Source: an uncultured Alphaproteobacteria bacterium (lineage in GTDB: Bacteria > Pseudomonadota > Alphaproteobacteria > Rhodospirillales > Rhodospirillaceae). Taken from it: a stretch of DNA of 64,000 bases. The translations under genes and the position numbers were made by a program. The stretch's first letter is position 1. Each line of letters opens with the position of its first letter. The notes under the pieces are model-generated. The model saw only the letters and a list, made by a program, of their open reading frames with translations, was not told where the DNA came from and did not search any database. The stretch covers positions 3,641,892-3,705,891 of the forward strand of contig LT599022.1 of assembly GCA_900079695.1 (NCBI GenBank), written 5' to 3'. Shown here one piece after another: positions 16,920 to 25,832 of the stretch.

Positions 16920-18908
16920 ATGGTGGAACGCTATCAGCCCGGTCAGGCGCAGGCCCGCGCCCTGCCGTCGGTCACTCTGCCGCGGGCCGACGCCGAGTCC
17001 TTCGGCGCGCAGCAGGGCCGGGCGCTCGCGCGCGCCGGCCAGGGGGTGATGAACCTCGCGGCGCAGGTCGACCAGACGCAGTCGCTGATCGACGAGGCGC
17101 GGGCGAAGGATGCCTACTCCTCGACTTCCGAGGCGATGCTCAAGGTCGTCAGCGACTTCGGCAACAAGCGCGGACGCGACGCCATCGACGGCACCGACGA
17201 GGCGCTGGTGACGCTCCAGGACCTTGCGCGGCAAGGCGAGGACCTGCTGGAGACCGACCCGCAGAAGAAGATGTTCAAGCGCGCGGTTTCGGCGCGTCTC
17301 GGCATGTTCAGCCAGTCCGTCAGCGATCATCGCAACCGTGAGGCGCTGACCTACGCCAACCAGGCCGACGCGGCCAACGTCGCTACCCTCTCGCAGGACC
17401 TCGTGGCGAGCTGGAATCGGCCTGACGAGCGCGCCGTGAAATGGGCGGCGATCAAGTCCACCATCGAGAGCAGCGCTGCGCGCAACGGCTGGGCGCCCGA
17501 GGTGAAGGAACTGAAGCTGCGCGAGGCCGAGACCTCCGTCTACAGCGACCTCACCCGGCGCTTCCTCTCCAAGGGCGACGTCGGCGGTGCCGAAGCCTTC
17601 TACCGCGAGAACGCCGGGAAGTTCCACGGCGACGCCGCGGCGAAGATGGAGGAGGCCATCAACACCGCTCGATTGCGCGCGGAAGCTCAGCATCGAGCCA
17701 GGGTGTCCGAAGCGACCGCCGCCTTACAGGGCGCTGCCGTTCGAATGACGAGCGGGTATGGATTGCCGCAAGAGGAGATCGTGCAGATTTCCCGCTTGGT
17801 GGCGCAGTCCGGAGATCCCGATGTTGCCGCGAAATATCGAGAGATGGAGGCGCTCCAGCGCGATGTTTCCGGGTGGTCGGAGATGACGCCGCGCCAGTTG
17901 TCGGAGGTTATCGCCGCCGAGTTGGAGCCCGCGATGCGGCAAAATGGCGCCTCTCAGCCCGAATACAACCGATTGGCCACGGCGCAGCGCTTGCTGTCGA
18001 ACATGTCCCAGCAGATCGCGCACGATCCATTGGGTTGGGCCGCGCACCGGGGGGCCATTGATCTTGTCCCGCTGAATACTTCGAACGCGCAGAGCATCAA
18101 GGACCGCGCGGCGAAGGTTAACGCGGTGGGGCAGGCCTACGGCAACACGGCCTTCTTCACCCCGGCCGAGGTTGCCGCCGAACGGGGAAAATGGGCCGGG
18201 ATGCAGCCGGAGCAGAAGGTTGCCTACGCCATGGCGCTTCACGACAACGCGGGGCCGACGCCGTTTCTCCTGGCGATGAACCAGATCGCGAAGAACGGCG
18301 GAATGACGGACGCCTATCTCGGTGGGCTGGCCGCGTCGTCGCCCTACGGCGCCGTGGTCGCGGCGAACGCTTGGCGCGGGCGGGAAATCCTGGCCAACGA
18401 CAAGACGCGGAACCTTTCCTCGGATCAGGTCAACGCGGCATTCCGCAGCGTCATGGGCGATGCGGCGCGCTATCTGCCTCCGGCCGAGGTTGCGGCGGTG
18501 AAGGACGTGGCCGATGCGATCTATGCCCAGGCCAACGGCGCGCCCGATGCGATCGACACCGCGAAGTACGCCGAGGCGATCCGGCAGGCGGTCGGCGGCA
18601 CGGCGAACGACGGGACCGGCTTGGGCGAAGTGAATGGGGTCGATACGATCCTGCCTCCACAGATGACGGAAAAGCAGTTCAGAACTTTCATCGAGGGCGC
18701 CACCTCCGACGACTGGGCGCGCGCGAGCGTCACCGGGCATGCCCCGGTCTATCGCACCGGCGAGGCGGTGAGGCCGGGCGATATCGCTGATGAGGGCACC
18801 TTCTACATGGTCGGTCCCGGCAGGTATCAGATCGTCATGAAAAGCGATGGCTTGCCGCTGCTCGACCCCTCCGGCGCCCCGTTCATTGCGACGATGGGAG
18901 CGCGGTGA
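16920..18908 (+). CDS. internal virion/ejection protein (gp15-like)
   Basis: A 662-residue, mostly helical protein. Its N-terminus (residues 1-40) is Ala/Gln-rich and its centre contains repeated coiled segments. No lysozyme motif is found. Order (gp14-like, gp15-like, then two larger proteins) and size suggest it is part of the ejected internal core of a podovirus. Its stop overlaps the following start. Confidence 0.78.
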   Translation: MVERYQPGQAQARALPSVTLPRADAESFGAQQGRALARAGQGVMNLAAQVDQTQSLIDEARAKDAYSSTSEAMLKVVSDFGNKRGRDAIDGTDEALVTLQDLARQGEDLLETDPQKKMFKRAVSARLGMFSQSVSDHRNREALTYANQADAANVATLSQDLVASWNRPDERAVKWAAIKSTIESSAARNGWAPEVKELKLREAETSVYSDLTRRFLSKGDVGGAEAFYRENAGKFHGDAAAKMEEAINTARLRAEAQHRARVSEATAALQGAAVRMTSGYGLPQEEIVQISRLVAQSGDPDVAAKYREMEALQRDVSGWSEMTPRQLSEVIAAELEPAMRQNGASQPEYNRLATAQRLLSNMSQQIAHDPLGWAAHRGAIDLVPLNTSNAQSIKDRAAKVNAVGQAYGNTAFFTPAEVAAERGKWAGMQPEQKVAYAMALHDNAGPTPFLLAMNQIAKNGGMTDAYLGGLAASSPYGAVVAANAWRGREILANDKTRNLSSDQVNAAFRSVMGDAARYLPPAEVAAVKDVADAIYAQANGAPDAIDTAKYAEAIRQAVGGTANDGTGLGEVNGVDTILPPQMTEKQFRTFIEGATSDDWARASVTGHAPVYRTGEAVRPGDIADEGTFYMVGPGRYQIVMKSDGLPLLDPSGAPFIATMGAR

Positions 18909-21406
18909 TGCCGTTCCTCGACCTCGAAAACAACATGATCGGCGGCACCCCGGGTTCCGCCGGACCGACCTCCGGGATCGGGGCGAACTTCGGAGCCGCG
19001 TTCGACGATCAGGCCCGCAACAATTCGCAGTTCGCGGCGGAAGCGACCCTCGAAGAAGTCTATGGGGAAAACCAATCTCGCGTCTCCGCCATGACCGGGG
19101 AAGCCCTTTCGGCGTACACGTTGCCGGTCTATCTCGCCGCCGCCCGTCGTGTGACCGGGGGTGCCGAGCCGAAGCGCGAAGACGTGACGCCGGTCTTCTG
19201 GTCGCAGTGGGAGGATTTCCAGAAGAGGGAGGCGCAGCTCGCCGAGCTGAAGTTGGCCCACCCCGAGGTCATGACGTTCGCCGATGTGCTGACCGAGGCG
19301 CGGAAGCGCGCGGGCGACACCGAAACGCAGGCCGACGATCTGTACGAGCGTGCGGGCGTTGGCGGCAAAGTGGCGGCGTTCGTCGGGCGCATGGCCGGGT
19401 CGTTCACCTGGCGCGATCCGATGAACCTCGGAACCCTCGGTCTCGGAGGGTTCGGCAGGAATTTCGGCCTGCGCGTGGCGACGGAAGCGGGTGCGAACTC
19501 GACCGTCGAGGCGATCAACCAGTTCTATGGCGTCGAGGAAGGCCGCAAGCTGTTGGGTCTGCGGGACGCGAATCCGTGGGAGAGCATCGCTGCGGCTGGG
19601 GCTGGCGCGGCCGTGCTGCGGGGTGCGGCCGAAGGGGTCGGTCCAGCGTTCCGGGCCGCCGAGGCACGGATTTCTCCCGCGAGGGCCAGGGCGCGCGTCG
19701 TCGCCGACACGATCAATCAGGGGGTCGATTCCCCGGAATTCGCCAGGGCGATTGCCACCGGCCGGTTCTCGGATGCCGACGTGCTGGCGCGCCTGGACGG
19801 GATGCCACAGACGCCGACCGTGCGCGCGGCCCGCAGCGCGGTGGAAGACGACCTCGACCTGAGAGGATCGAATCCCTACGGCGACGGGCACGAAGCCGCT
19901 GTGCTGCACGAGCGGAAACTGGAGAACGCGATCCGCGCCTTGAATGGCGACGACCTGCGATCCTCGACCGCGATCGGGCGGGTCATCGACATGGCGGGGG
20001 GTGCGCGCATCACGGTGGATGATTTCGACGCCATGCGCGGGGCTGAAATCGAGCGGGCCGCGAGGCTGGAAGCGCCGGACGCCTTTCGCGCGCTGGACGA
20101 GGCCGACGCCAAGGTTCGCGATCTTGATGCCCGAATCGCCGAACTGTCGGACGCCATCCGCGAACCCAGCGTGGGCGAGGCCGTCAGCATGGTGGACCCC
20201 GAGACCGGCGGACGCATCCGGGCGATCGAGGACGAGCTTGAGCAGCCGATCTCGGCGCCGCGTCGAAAGGCGCTTGAGGCGGAACTTGAGACGGTCATTG
20301 CCAACGCTCCGATCGCCGCGGCGGAGCGCGTCGTGAACGACACGCGCATAGGGCCGACGAAACAGATCCAGTTCCTGGAGAACTCGCGCCGCGCCGCCCG
20401 CAGGGCTTACCGTTCGGCTCGCCGGAACGTCGAGGCGGCGATGCAGCGTTCGGCTGGCCGCATCGAGGCGCAGGCGCGTCTTGGCGGTCGTCTTGCCCGC
20501 CAGCAGATGCGGGATGTGGCGATCGCCGCCGAGACGTCAGGCCTCCGGGGGATGTCGATTCCCCAGAGCCTGTATCCCGTGCGCGAAGTCATGGAGACGA
20601 TGCGGAGGCTCGTCGATGAATTCGACGGGAAGGCGAGCGATATCGCCAGGAGCATCGTCGAGAGGAACGCGCGAGCGCCCGAGGGCGGTGGCGGGGCTCC
20701 GGTCTCGCAGCAACACGGTCCATTCGGTCCGATGTTCACCGAGTATCGGCATGATGCCGCCGGCGCGATCAAGCGCCTCAGCGAGGAGAAGAACGGCGAG
20801 GCGATCGGGGCACTCCATCATCCCGATGTCGGCGATATCGACCTCGTGTGGGGCCAGGAAGGCACCGGGAAGAGCGACGGGTACGGGCTCGCCAAGATTG
20901 TCAGGTGGCACCCGGAGGTGCTGAACGACCTCCAGGGAATCCTTTCCGGCATGAAGGTGAGGTCGCGGAGCACGAACCGCGTGCGCCTCGAATCGCAGGA
21001 TTACGAGGGGGCCGTGCGCTTGGCCTGGGATGGCCAGGACAAACGGTGGCTGCTCACCGCCTATCAGAAGGATGATGTGAAGGGCGGCGGCGCTCCGACG
21101 ACGAACATGAGCGCCAAATTCCAGGCGGATGCCTCGCCGCCTGACCACCCTTCGGACACTATTGTAGACCGGATCATCGAAAATTTCCACAAGAGCGAGA
21201 TCGCCCGGACGGCCGGTGAAACCGTCGGTAACACCGGCATGGATATCGGGCTTGACGAACTGGTCGACGGTGACTTGCGCATTCCCATCGGCGTGATCGG
21301 GGATGACGGGCGCATGGTGCCGCAGGTGATGACCGTGCGGGAAATCCTGGCCGACATGGCCGAGGATCAGAAACTCGCGGAAGCCATGAGGGTGTGTTCG
21401 CTATGA
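18908..21406 (+). CDS. large ejection protein with barnase/EndoU-like nuclease domain
   Basis: An 832-residue virion-type protein (GTG 18905 is an alternative start). Residues 1-300 are an internal-protein-like helical region with a Gly-rich hydrophobic segment; residues 380-570 are coiled. Residues about 604-722 (FTEYRHDAAGAIKRL, GDIDLVWGQEGTGK, GYGLAKIV, a final WLLTAYQKD) match the phage barnase-EndoU-colicin-RelE-like nuclease (PBECR) pattern known from phage polyvalent proteins. The nuclease may act on cell RNA after ejection. Its end overlaps the next gene (ATGA). Confidence 0.8.
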   Translation: MPFLDLENNMIGGTPGSAGPTSGIGANFGAAFDDQARNNSQFAAEATLEEVYGENQSRVSAMTGEALSAYTLPVYLAAARRVTGGAEPKREDVTPVFWSQWEDFQKREAQLAELKLAHPEVMTFADVLTEARKRAGDTETQADDLYERAGVGGKVAAFVGRMAGSFTWRDPMNLGTLGLGGFGRNFGLRVATEAGANSTVEAINQFYGVEEGRKLLGLRDANPWESIAAAGAGAAVLRGAAEGVGPAFRAAEARISPARARARVVADTINQGVDSPEFARAIATGRFSDADVLARLDGMPQTPTVRAARSAVEDDLDLRGSNPYGDGHEAAVLHERKLENAIRALNGDDLRSSTAIGRVIDMAGGARITVDDFDAMRGAEIERAARLEAPDAFRALDEADAKVRDLDARIAELSDAIREPSVGEAVSMVDPETGGRIRAIEDELEQPISAPRRKALEAELETVIANAPIAAAERVVNDTRIGPTKQIQFLENSRRAARRAYRSARRNVEAAMQRSAGRIEAQARLGGRLARQQMRDVAIAAETSGLRGMSIPQSLYPVREVMETMRRLVDEFDGKASDIARSIVERNARAPEGGGGAPVSQQHGPFGPMFTEYRHDAAGAIKRLSEEKNGEAIGALHHPDVGDIDLVWGQEGTGKSDGYGLAKIVRWHPEVLNDLQGILSGMKVRSRSTNRVRLESQDYEGAVRLAWDGQDKRWLLTAYQKDDVKGGGAPTTNMSAKFQADASPPDHPSDTIVDRIIENFHKSEIARTAGETVGNTGMDIGLDELVDGDLRIPIGVIGDDGRMVPQVMTVREILADMAEDQKLAEAMRVCSL

Positions 21407-23874
21407 GTTTTGTCGATTGCATCAAGGCCGCCGCCGCCAGCGGGAAAATCCGAGAGGAAAAGGCGGGCGAGGCCATTGCCGAATACGACCGCACCCGCGC
21501 GGAGATGCTGGCCAAGGGTATGGACGAGAACGAGGCGGCCTATGCCGCCTCCGTCGAGGCCACGAAGCGCGTCACCACGGCGAAGGGCGATGCTCGCTGG
21601 CGCCGGATCAAGGAAATGCAGGCCGCCTACCGGATCGGCAAGGCGTTCGAGACCGGCGCCATGAAACCGTGGGAAATCCCGGCGGCGATCCTGGAGGGAG
21701 ACGACCGGCTGCCCTTCGCCAACGTGGAGACGAGGCACCAGCGCATTCGCGGGCAGTTCCACGCCATGATGGAGGCCGGGCTTGAGAAGTATCGCCCGCG
21801 CGCGGCAGGCATGTGGCACCCGAAGGCCGGGCTCGACGATCTGGTGCGGGAGGTGTTCGAGCCCGGCTCGACGCGCGACAGGAGTGCGGCGGAGATCGCC
21901 GAGCAATGGGGCGAGGTGAGCGATCACGCCAGAAAGCGGGCGAACCGGGCGGGAACGTCGATCCACAAGATGGACCGGCCGTATCTGCCGCAGCAGCAAG
22001 ACCGCCTGCTCCTGCGGGGGAAGAAGGCCGAGTGGATGGCCAATCATATGGCGTGGTTGGATTGGGACAACATGACCCATTTCGACGACGGCCGCCCGAT
22101 CGCCCCGGAGGAACGGGAAGCGGTGCTTTCGTCGGTCTACGACACGCTTCTGACCGACGGCTATGTGAAAATCCGCCCCGGCGTCCGCATGTCCGAGAAC
22201 ATGGCCGCCCGCCTCTCTCACCAGAGGTTCCTGATCTACAAGGATGCGGAATCCTGGCTCGCGGCCAACCGGGCCTATGGCTCCGGGGACGCCTTTCAGC
22301 AGATGGTCAAGTCGATGGACACCATGTCGCGCGACATCGCGATGATGGAGGTTCTCGGCCCGAATCCTGCGGCGATGAAGGCGTATCTGGAGAACACCGT
22401 CAGAAAGTCGGCGGTGGATATGGACGTGGCGAAGCAGGGTGGCGGGGTTCGGACCTCGATCGCCAAGGCCGACGCCGAATTGGCGCGGTTCGACGAGATG
22501 TACGCGGTGCTCACCAACGCTGCCTCGACCGGTGAGGAAGATTTCATCGGCAACACGTTCGCCGGTGTCCGCAACGTGCTCTCGTCGGCGATGCTCGGGA
22601 CGGCCACGCTGGCGGCCATCCCCGGCGATCTGATGACCATGCATCACGTCCGGTTCTTCGACCGCCTGAGCGGCACCCACATGCTTCGCTCCTACCTCAA
22701 GCAGATGAACCCGCTCTCCAGCGCGGATCGCCGTCTCGCCGTGCGTTCCGGCCTGATTGCCGAAAGCTCCTCCTCCATCGCCCTCGGCCACACCCGGTAT
22801 TTCGGCGCGATGACGGGGCCGCAGTTGTCCCGGCGGATTTCAGATACCGTGATGCGCGCCAGCCTGATGAGCCCCCACACCCAGGCCGCTAAGTGGGCGT
22901 TCGGCATGGAGTTCATGGGCCTGTTCGCCGATCATGCCGGTCAGCCGTTCGAGAAGCTGCCCTTCCGGGCAACGCTGGAGCGCCACGGGATCACCGCAAA
23001 GGATTGGGACATCTTCCGCGCCACGGACCCCTACAAGCACGGCGGGGCGTCGTTCATCCGCCCCGACGACCTTCTGAGCCGAACCGATCTGGACGAGGGC
23101 ACCGCGAACGGCGTAGCCGACAAGTTCATGGACATGATCCTGGACGAGCGGAAATTCGCGGTACCGGAGAGCAGCCTGCGCGGCCGGGCTTCCCTGGTGG
23201 GGACGACGCGCGGCGGGACGTTCCTCGGCGAGGTCGTTCGCTCCTACGCGATGTTCAAGAACTTCCCGGTGACGATCATGCTGACCCACGCGCGTCGCGG
23301 GCTCCAGCAAGCGACCCTCGGCGGGAAAGCCAAGTACCTCGGGTCGTTCTTCCTCGGACTGACGGCGGCCGGGGCGCTGTCCACTCAGGCCTACGAGATC
23401 GCCGCCGGTCGCGATCCGATGGACATGACTTCCCCGCAATTCTGGGGAAAGGCGGCTCTCCGGGGCGGTGGCCTCGGCTATCTGGGGGATTTTCTCTTCG
23501 CCGAGCTGAACCGCTACGGGTCCGGCCTGGACGACATGGTGGCCGGGCCGATGATCAGCTTCATGTCGGATCTGCGAAACCTGACCGTCGGCAACCTGAT
23601 GGAACTCGCCGAGGGGAAGGACACCAAGTTCGCCAAGGAACTCCTCTCCTTCGGAGCCCGGTACGCTCCCGGATCGACGCTCTGGTACGCGAAGCTGGCG
23701 CTGCGGCGGCTCATCCTCGATCAGTTGATGCAGGAGGCCGACCCGGCCGCGGCGCGGCGGTTCCGCCAGGAGGTTGTCCGGTCTCGCAAGGTCTACGGTC
23801 AGGACTACTGGTGGCGGCCAGGGCAAACCGCTCCGGATCGCTCTCCGGCTTTTGGGGGCGTGATTGGCGGATAG
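21403..23874 (+). CDS. large internal virion / DNA ejection protein
   Basis: An 823-residue protein starting at ATG 21403. Charged helical domain (1-250), then a segment NTFAGVRNVLSSAMLGTATL near residues 385-405 of the kind seen in large podovirus internal proteins, then hydrophobic stretches near 640-680 (SFFLGLTAAGALSTQAYEIA) that could enter the host membrane. It is the last gene of the ejection block and is followed by the accessory cassette. Confidence 0.78.
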   Translation: MSFVDCIKAAAASGKIREEKAGEAIAEYDRTRAEMLAKGMDENEAAYAASVEATKRVTTAKGDARWRRIKEMQAAYRIGKAFETGAMKPWEIPAAILEGDDRLPFANVETRHQRIRGQFHAMMEAGLEKYRPRAAGMWHPKAGLDDLVREVFEPGSTRDRSAAEIAEQWGEVSDHARKRANRAGTSIHKMDRPYLPQQQDRLLLRGKKAEWMANHMAWLDWDNMTHFDDGRPIAPEEREAVLSSVYDTLLTDGYVKIRPGVRMSENMAARLSHQRFLIYKDAESWLAANRAYGSGDAFQQMVKSMDTMSRDIAMMEVLGPNPAAMKAYLENTVRKSAVDMDVAKQGGGVRTSIAKADAELARFDEMYAVLTNAASTGEEDFIGNTFAGVRNVLSSAMLGTATLAAIPGDLMTMHHVRFFDRLSGTHMLRSYLKQMNPLSSADRRLAVRSGLIAESSSSIALGHTRYFGAMTGPQLSRRISDTVMRASLMSPHTQAAKWAFGMEFMGLFADHAGQPFEKLPFRATLERHGITAKDWDIFRATDPYKHGGASFIRPDDLLSRTDLDEGTANGVADKFMDMILDERKFAVPESSLRGRASLVGTTRGGTFLGEVVRSYAMFKNFPVTIMLTHARRGLQQATLGGKAKYLGSFFLGLTAAGALSTQAYEIAAGRDPMDMTSPQFWGKAALRGGGLGYLGDFLFAELNRYGSGLDDMVAGPMISFMSDLRNLTVGNLMELAEGKDTKFAKELLSFGARYAPGSTLWYAKLALRRLILDQLMQEADPAAARRFRQEVVRSRKVYGQDYWWRPGQTAPDRSPAFGGVIGG

Positions 23875-23939
23875 TCCAGCATCCTATATCCTGGACGCTT
23901 CTCGACGCGGTGTTTGACGTGGGAACACAGGAGGGGGAA

Positions 23940-24326
23940 GTGGAGCCAGGGAATCGGAACGACGGAAGGAAGGACGAAACGAACATCAGGCTCGGGATCG
24001 ATTACGACCTGCGCGGGATAGATCCTGAGTATGTCCAGGTGTTCGCAAAAACATACAGAATTATAGGGTTGATAATTGTCGTCTCGTTTGTTGCGTGGGG
24101 GCTGTTCTACGATTTCCAGTGGGGGAGATCGCCGTTCGAAATGCTATTCAGAGAATTCGGAGTAGGGCGCCAAAACCGGGAAGTGGCGGTGTGGGTGTTT
24201 GCTGCGGCAATCACGGTATCCGGATTCTACCTGCGCTTCATCATCGGAGCCGTCCTCTCGGCAGCCGTGTTCAAACTCTGGGATGTCATTAAGGTTTTGG
24301 TGATTCAGGCGTTCAGGAAAATATGA
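23940..24326 (+). CDS. two-helix membrane protein, superinfection-exclusion candidate
   Basis: A 128-residue protein starting at GTG 23940 with GGAGG 5 bases upstream; the longer open frame upstream is a shadow. A hydrophilic N-terminus of about 43 residues is followed by two predicted transmembrane segments (IIGLIIVVSFVAWGLFYDF near 45-63 and VAVWVFAAAITVSGFYLRF plus continuation near 84-115) and a basic end. Codons use more A/T than the virion genes, suggesting separate acquisition. In P22 the membrane protein SieA sits in the same spot between ejection genes and mnt-arc-ant, so exclusion is a reasonable but untested guess. Confidence 0.6.
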   Translation: MEPGNRNDGRKDETNIRLGIDYDLRGIDPEYVQVFAKTYRIIGLIIVVSFVAWGLFYDFQWGRSPFEMLFREFGVGRQNREVAVWVFAAAITVSGFYLRFIIGAVLSAAVFKLWDVIKVLVIQAFRKI

Positions 24327-24513
24327 AGCATCAACCCGGAGGGGTGAGGCTGAGCCTTGAGGAATAAGGTTGTGGCGACGGAGGGGCCGCTGGACCCTCA
24401 TTCGGCAGGCTTTCGCCCCGGCGGCAGCGGCACCCGTGAGCCCGGGTTTTCCGACCGTCATCGCGTCCATGAGCGTACCCGCCGAGGATCTGGCGAGCAA
24501 GGGAACGAAGAAA

Positions 24514-24577
24514 CGGCCGGAAGCCTGAACCGGCCGCACCGGGTCCAATTCCCGAAGGGGGCTCAGCCTTCCGGCCG
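24514..24577. ncRNA. long hairpin in the 24327-24628 intergenic stretch (possible structured RNA)
   Basis: The 302 bases between 24327 and 24628 hold no convincing gene (only a 19-codon ATG ORF at 24470). Within it, arms CGGCCGGAAG (24514-24523) and CTTCCGGCCG (24568-24577) pair perfectly, extend past one C-C mismatch with CTGA and TCAG (24525-24528 and 24563-24566), and enclose a 34-base loop. The stem lacks a U tract, so it is not a standard terminator. It could be a small RNA, leader or recombination-site structure. Confidence 0.4.
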
Positions 24578-24628
24578 CGAAACGAGGATACCCGCCGCCG
24601 CGCCGGGCGGCAACAGAGGAGACGGCAG

Positions 24629-24859
24629 ATGCTGAACATCGATGCCCGCAACGAGAATGCAGTGACGTGCCTCACCCCGCTCGATGAGGAGCAGGAGTGG
24701 AGCGTCGATATCCGCAACAAGAACGGGGTGACGTTCAGGAACGTCCTTGGCGAAGAGCCTGAAGGGTCTCCTTCACCGTGTCATTCTTCAGGGCGAAGGG
24801 ATCAACCCCTACTCCAAGAACCGTGTGGCAATACGGACAGGTGTACGTCACGCCCTTGA
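24629..24859 (+). CDS. doubtful small ORF with internal repeat
   Basis: A 76-codon ORF with GAGGAGACG before ATG 24629. Residues 4-20 (IDARNENAVTCLTPLDE) and 26-42 (VDIRNKNGVTFRNVLGE) look like two copies of one unit, which favours a real N-terminal part. The last 40 codons overlap the better supported minus-strand zinc-ribbon gene and look like shadow sequence. Possibly a short repeat protein that was truncated or frameshifted. Confidence 0.3.
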   Translation: MLNIDARNENAVTCLTPLDEEQEWSVDIRNKNGVTFRNVLGEEPEGSPSPCHSSGRRDQPLLQEPCGNTDRCTSRP

Positions 24860-24950
24860 AGCGCGGTCGGAGACCTTCGTTGATGTCGATGGCGTTGATA
24901 TTGACGTTGTTGAGCGTTGCTTCGCACTTCGGGCACTTCCCGGTGGGCAT
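24735..24950 (-). CDS. small zinc-ribbon protein
   Basis: A 71-residue minus-strand protein. CPKCE near residue 6-10 and CPYCH near residue 38-42 form a two-knuckle zinc ribbon, with a beta-like linker between and a helical C-terminus (TVKETLQALRQ). AGGGGG lies about 10 bases before ATG 24950. It is oriented against the surrounding late genes, so it is probably an independently expressed accessory gene. Function unknown; it may bind nucleic acid. Confidence 0.7.
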   Translation of the reverse strand: MPTGKCPKCEATLNNVNINAIDINEGLRPRFKGVTYTCPYCHTVLGVGVDPFALKNDTVKETLQALRQGRS

Positions 24951-25028
24951 GATGGTTTTCCCCCTGTTTGTAATGGCGCTGGGAATGGTGACTCCTGGGC
25001 GCTTGGGGAGTCAACGAGAGGTGGCGAT

Positions 25029-25217
25029 ATGGAGAAGCAGATGACCCCTGAGCAGCAGGAGTGGGAAGAGGACAGGCTGGACTATGCCCGGATCATCGGC
25101 ACGAATGCCCGCATTGTCGTGCCCGACGAGCGGAATCGCCTGACGTTGCGCAGGCTCCTGAAAAAGATCGGCCCCGCACTGCGGGGCTTTTTCTTGGGAA
25201 GGGGGGTGCCATCTTGA
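25029..25217 (+). CDS. small hypothetical protein
   Basis: A 62-residue charged protein starting at ATG 25029 with GAGG 8 bases upstream. The body (MTPEQQEWEEDRLDYARIIG) is helical and the C-terminus basic. A terminator hairpin lies within its last 15 codons and a second inverted repeat spans its stop, so translation and termination overlap. No family recognised. Confidence 0.5.
   Translation: MEKQMTPEQQEWEEDRLDYARIIGTNARIVVPDERNRLTLRRLLKKIGPALRGFFLGRGVPS
25171..25192 (+). terminator. rho-independent terminator (GCCCCGC stem)
   Basis: Arms GCCCCGC (25171-25177) and GCGGGGC (25181-25187) with an ACT loop are followed by TTTTT. The same stem, loop and tail recur at 27764-27785. It lies inside the 3' end of the small gene above. 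Confidence 0.75.
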
Positions 25218-25227
25218 CACCCCCCTT
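25199..25227. terminator. bidirectional hairpin between convergent genes
   Basis: Arms AAGGGGGGTG (25199-25208) and CACCCCCCTT (25218-25227) form a perfect 10-bp stem with a 9-base loop. It lies between the plus-strand small gene and the end of higA on the minus strand, and likely stops transcription from either side. Confidence 0.55.
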
Positions 25228-25249
25228 CGTCTCGATGAGCGGTGGCGAG

Positions 25250-25537
25250 TTACGCGGCGATCGGGTGAACGTCGCGTTCGATGTCCGCCCCGACCTCGGT
25301 CTCGGTCTTCGACAGGTCGTAGGCGCTCTGGAGGTTGAGCCAGAACTGAGCGGTCGTGCCGAGGTGGCGGCCGAGCCGCAAGGCGGTATCCGCAGTCACG
25401 GCGCGCTCGCCCTTGATGATGCCGCCGATCCGGGTGGCGGGCACGCGGAGCGCGGTCGCCAGAGCATTTGCGGAGAGGCCGAGCGGGAGCATGAATTCTT
25501 CGCGGAGAACTTCGCCGGGGTGGGTCTTGATGCGCAT
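25250..25537 (-). CDS. higA: HigA-family antitoxin
   Basis: A 95-residue XRE-type DNA-binding antitoxin. The family motif is clear: THPGEVLREEF at the N-terminus, the helix-turn-helix GLSANALATALRVPATRIGG, IIKGERAVTADTALRLGRHL and TAQFWLNLQSAYDL. ATG 25537 has AGGAGG with good spacing, so it is preferred to the longer frame. It lies 10 bases after higB, the toxin-first order typical of higBA. It should neutralise HigB and repress the operon through the palindrome upstream of higB. Confidence 0.93.
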   Translation of the reverse strand: MRIKTHPGEVLREEFMLPLGLSANALATALRVPATRIGGIIKGERAVTADTALRLGRHLGTTAQFWLNLQSAYDLSKTETEVGADIERDVHPIAA

Positions 25538-25547
25538 GGTGTCCTCC

Positions 25548-25826
25548 TCAGTGGTAGTCAACGATCTCGACGCCGCTGGCGTTCCCGTTTTCCCAGGTGA
25601 AGCAGATGCGCCACTGGTCGTTCACGCGGATGCTGTGTTGTCCTTCGCGGTCACCCCTGAGGGCTTCGAGCCGGTTTCCCGGCGGAGACCGCAGGTCTTG
25701 GACATCCACAGCAGCGTCGATCATATCGAGCTTCCGAAGCGCGACCTTGGCGATGGCGCTGAACCGCTTGTTCTTTCCCGAGCGGAACAGTTCCTCGGTG
25801 TCGGCGTCGTGGAAGCTCGCGATCAT
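25548..25826 (-). CDS. higB: HigB-family toxin (RelE-like mRNA interferase)
   Basis: A 92-residue toxin. SFHDADTEELF at the N-terminus, FSAIAKVALRKLDMIDAA, LRSPPGNRLEALRGDREG and QHSIRVNDQWRICF are diagnostic of the plasmid-maintenance HigB family, which cleaves mRNA on the ribosome. The length matches the family. No Shine-Dalgarno precedes the ATG, and the promoter places the transcript start at or next to the ATG, so a leaderless mRNA is likely. In a prophage such a pair may stabilise the element or act in phage defence. Confidence 0.92.
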   Translation of the reverse strand: MIASFHDADTEELFRSGKNKRFSAIAKVALRKLDMIDAAVDVQDLRSPPGNRLEALRGDREGQHSIRVNDQWRICFTWENGNASGVEIVDYH

Positions 25827-25832
25827 GAGGGA

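Noticed and set aside
24331-24720. 129-codon minus-strand frame in the accessory gap
   Set aside because: Rich in Arg, Ser and Cys with no motif and no ribosome site; the hairpin at 24514 explains the sequence better.
24629-24950. Toxin-antitoxin or overlapping pair made of the small repeat ORF and the zinc ribbon
   Set aside because: The genes are convergent and overlap at their 3' ends; only the zinc ribbon is well supported, so no system is claimed.
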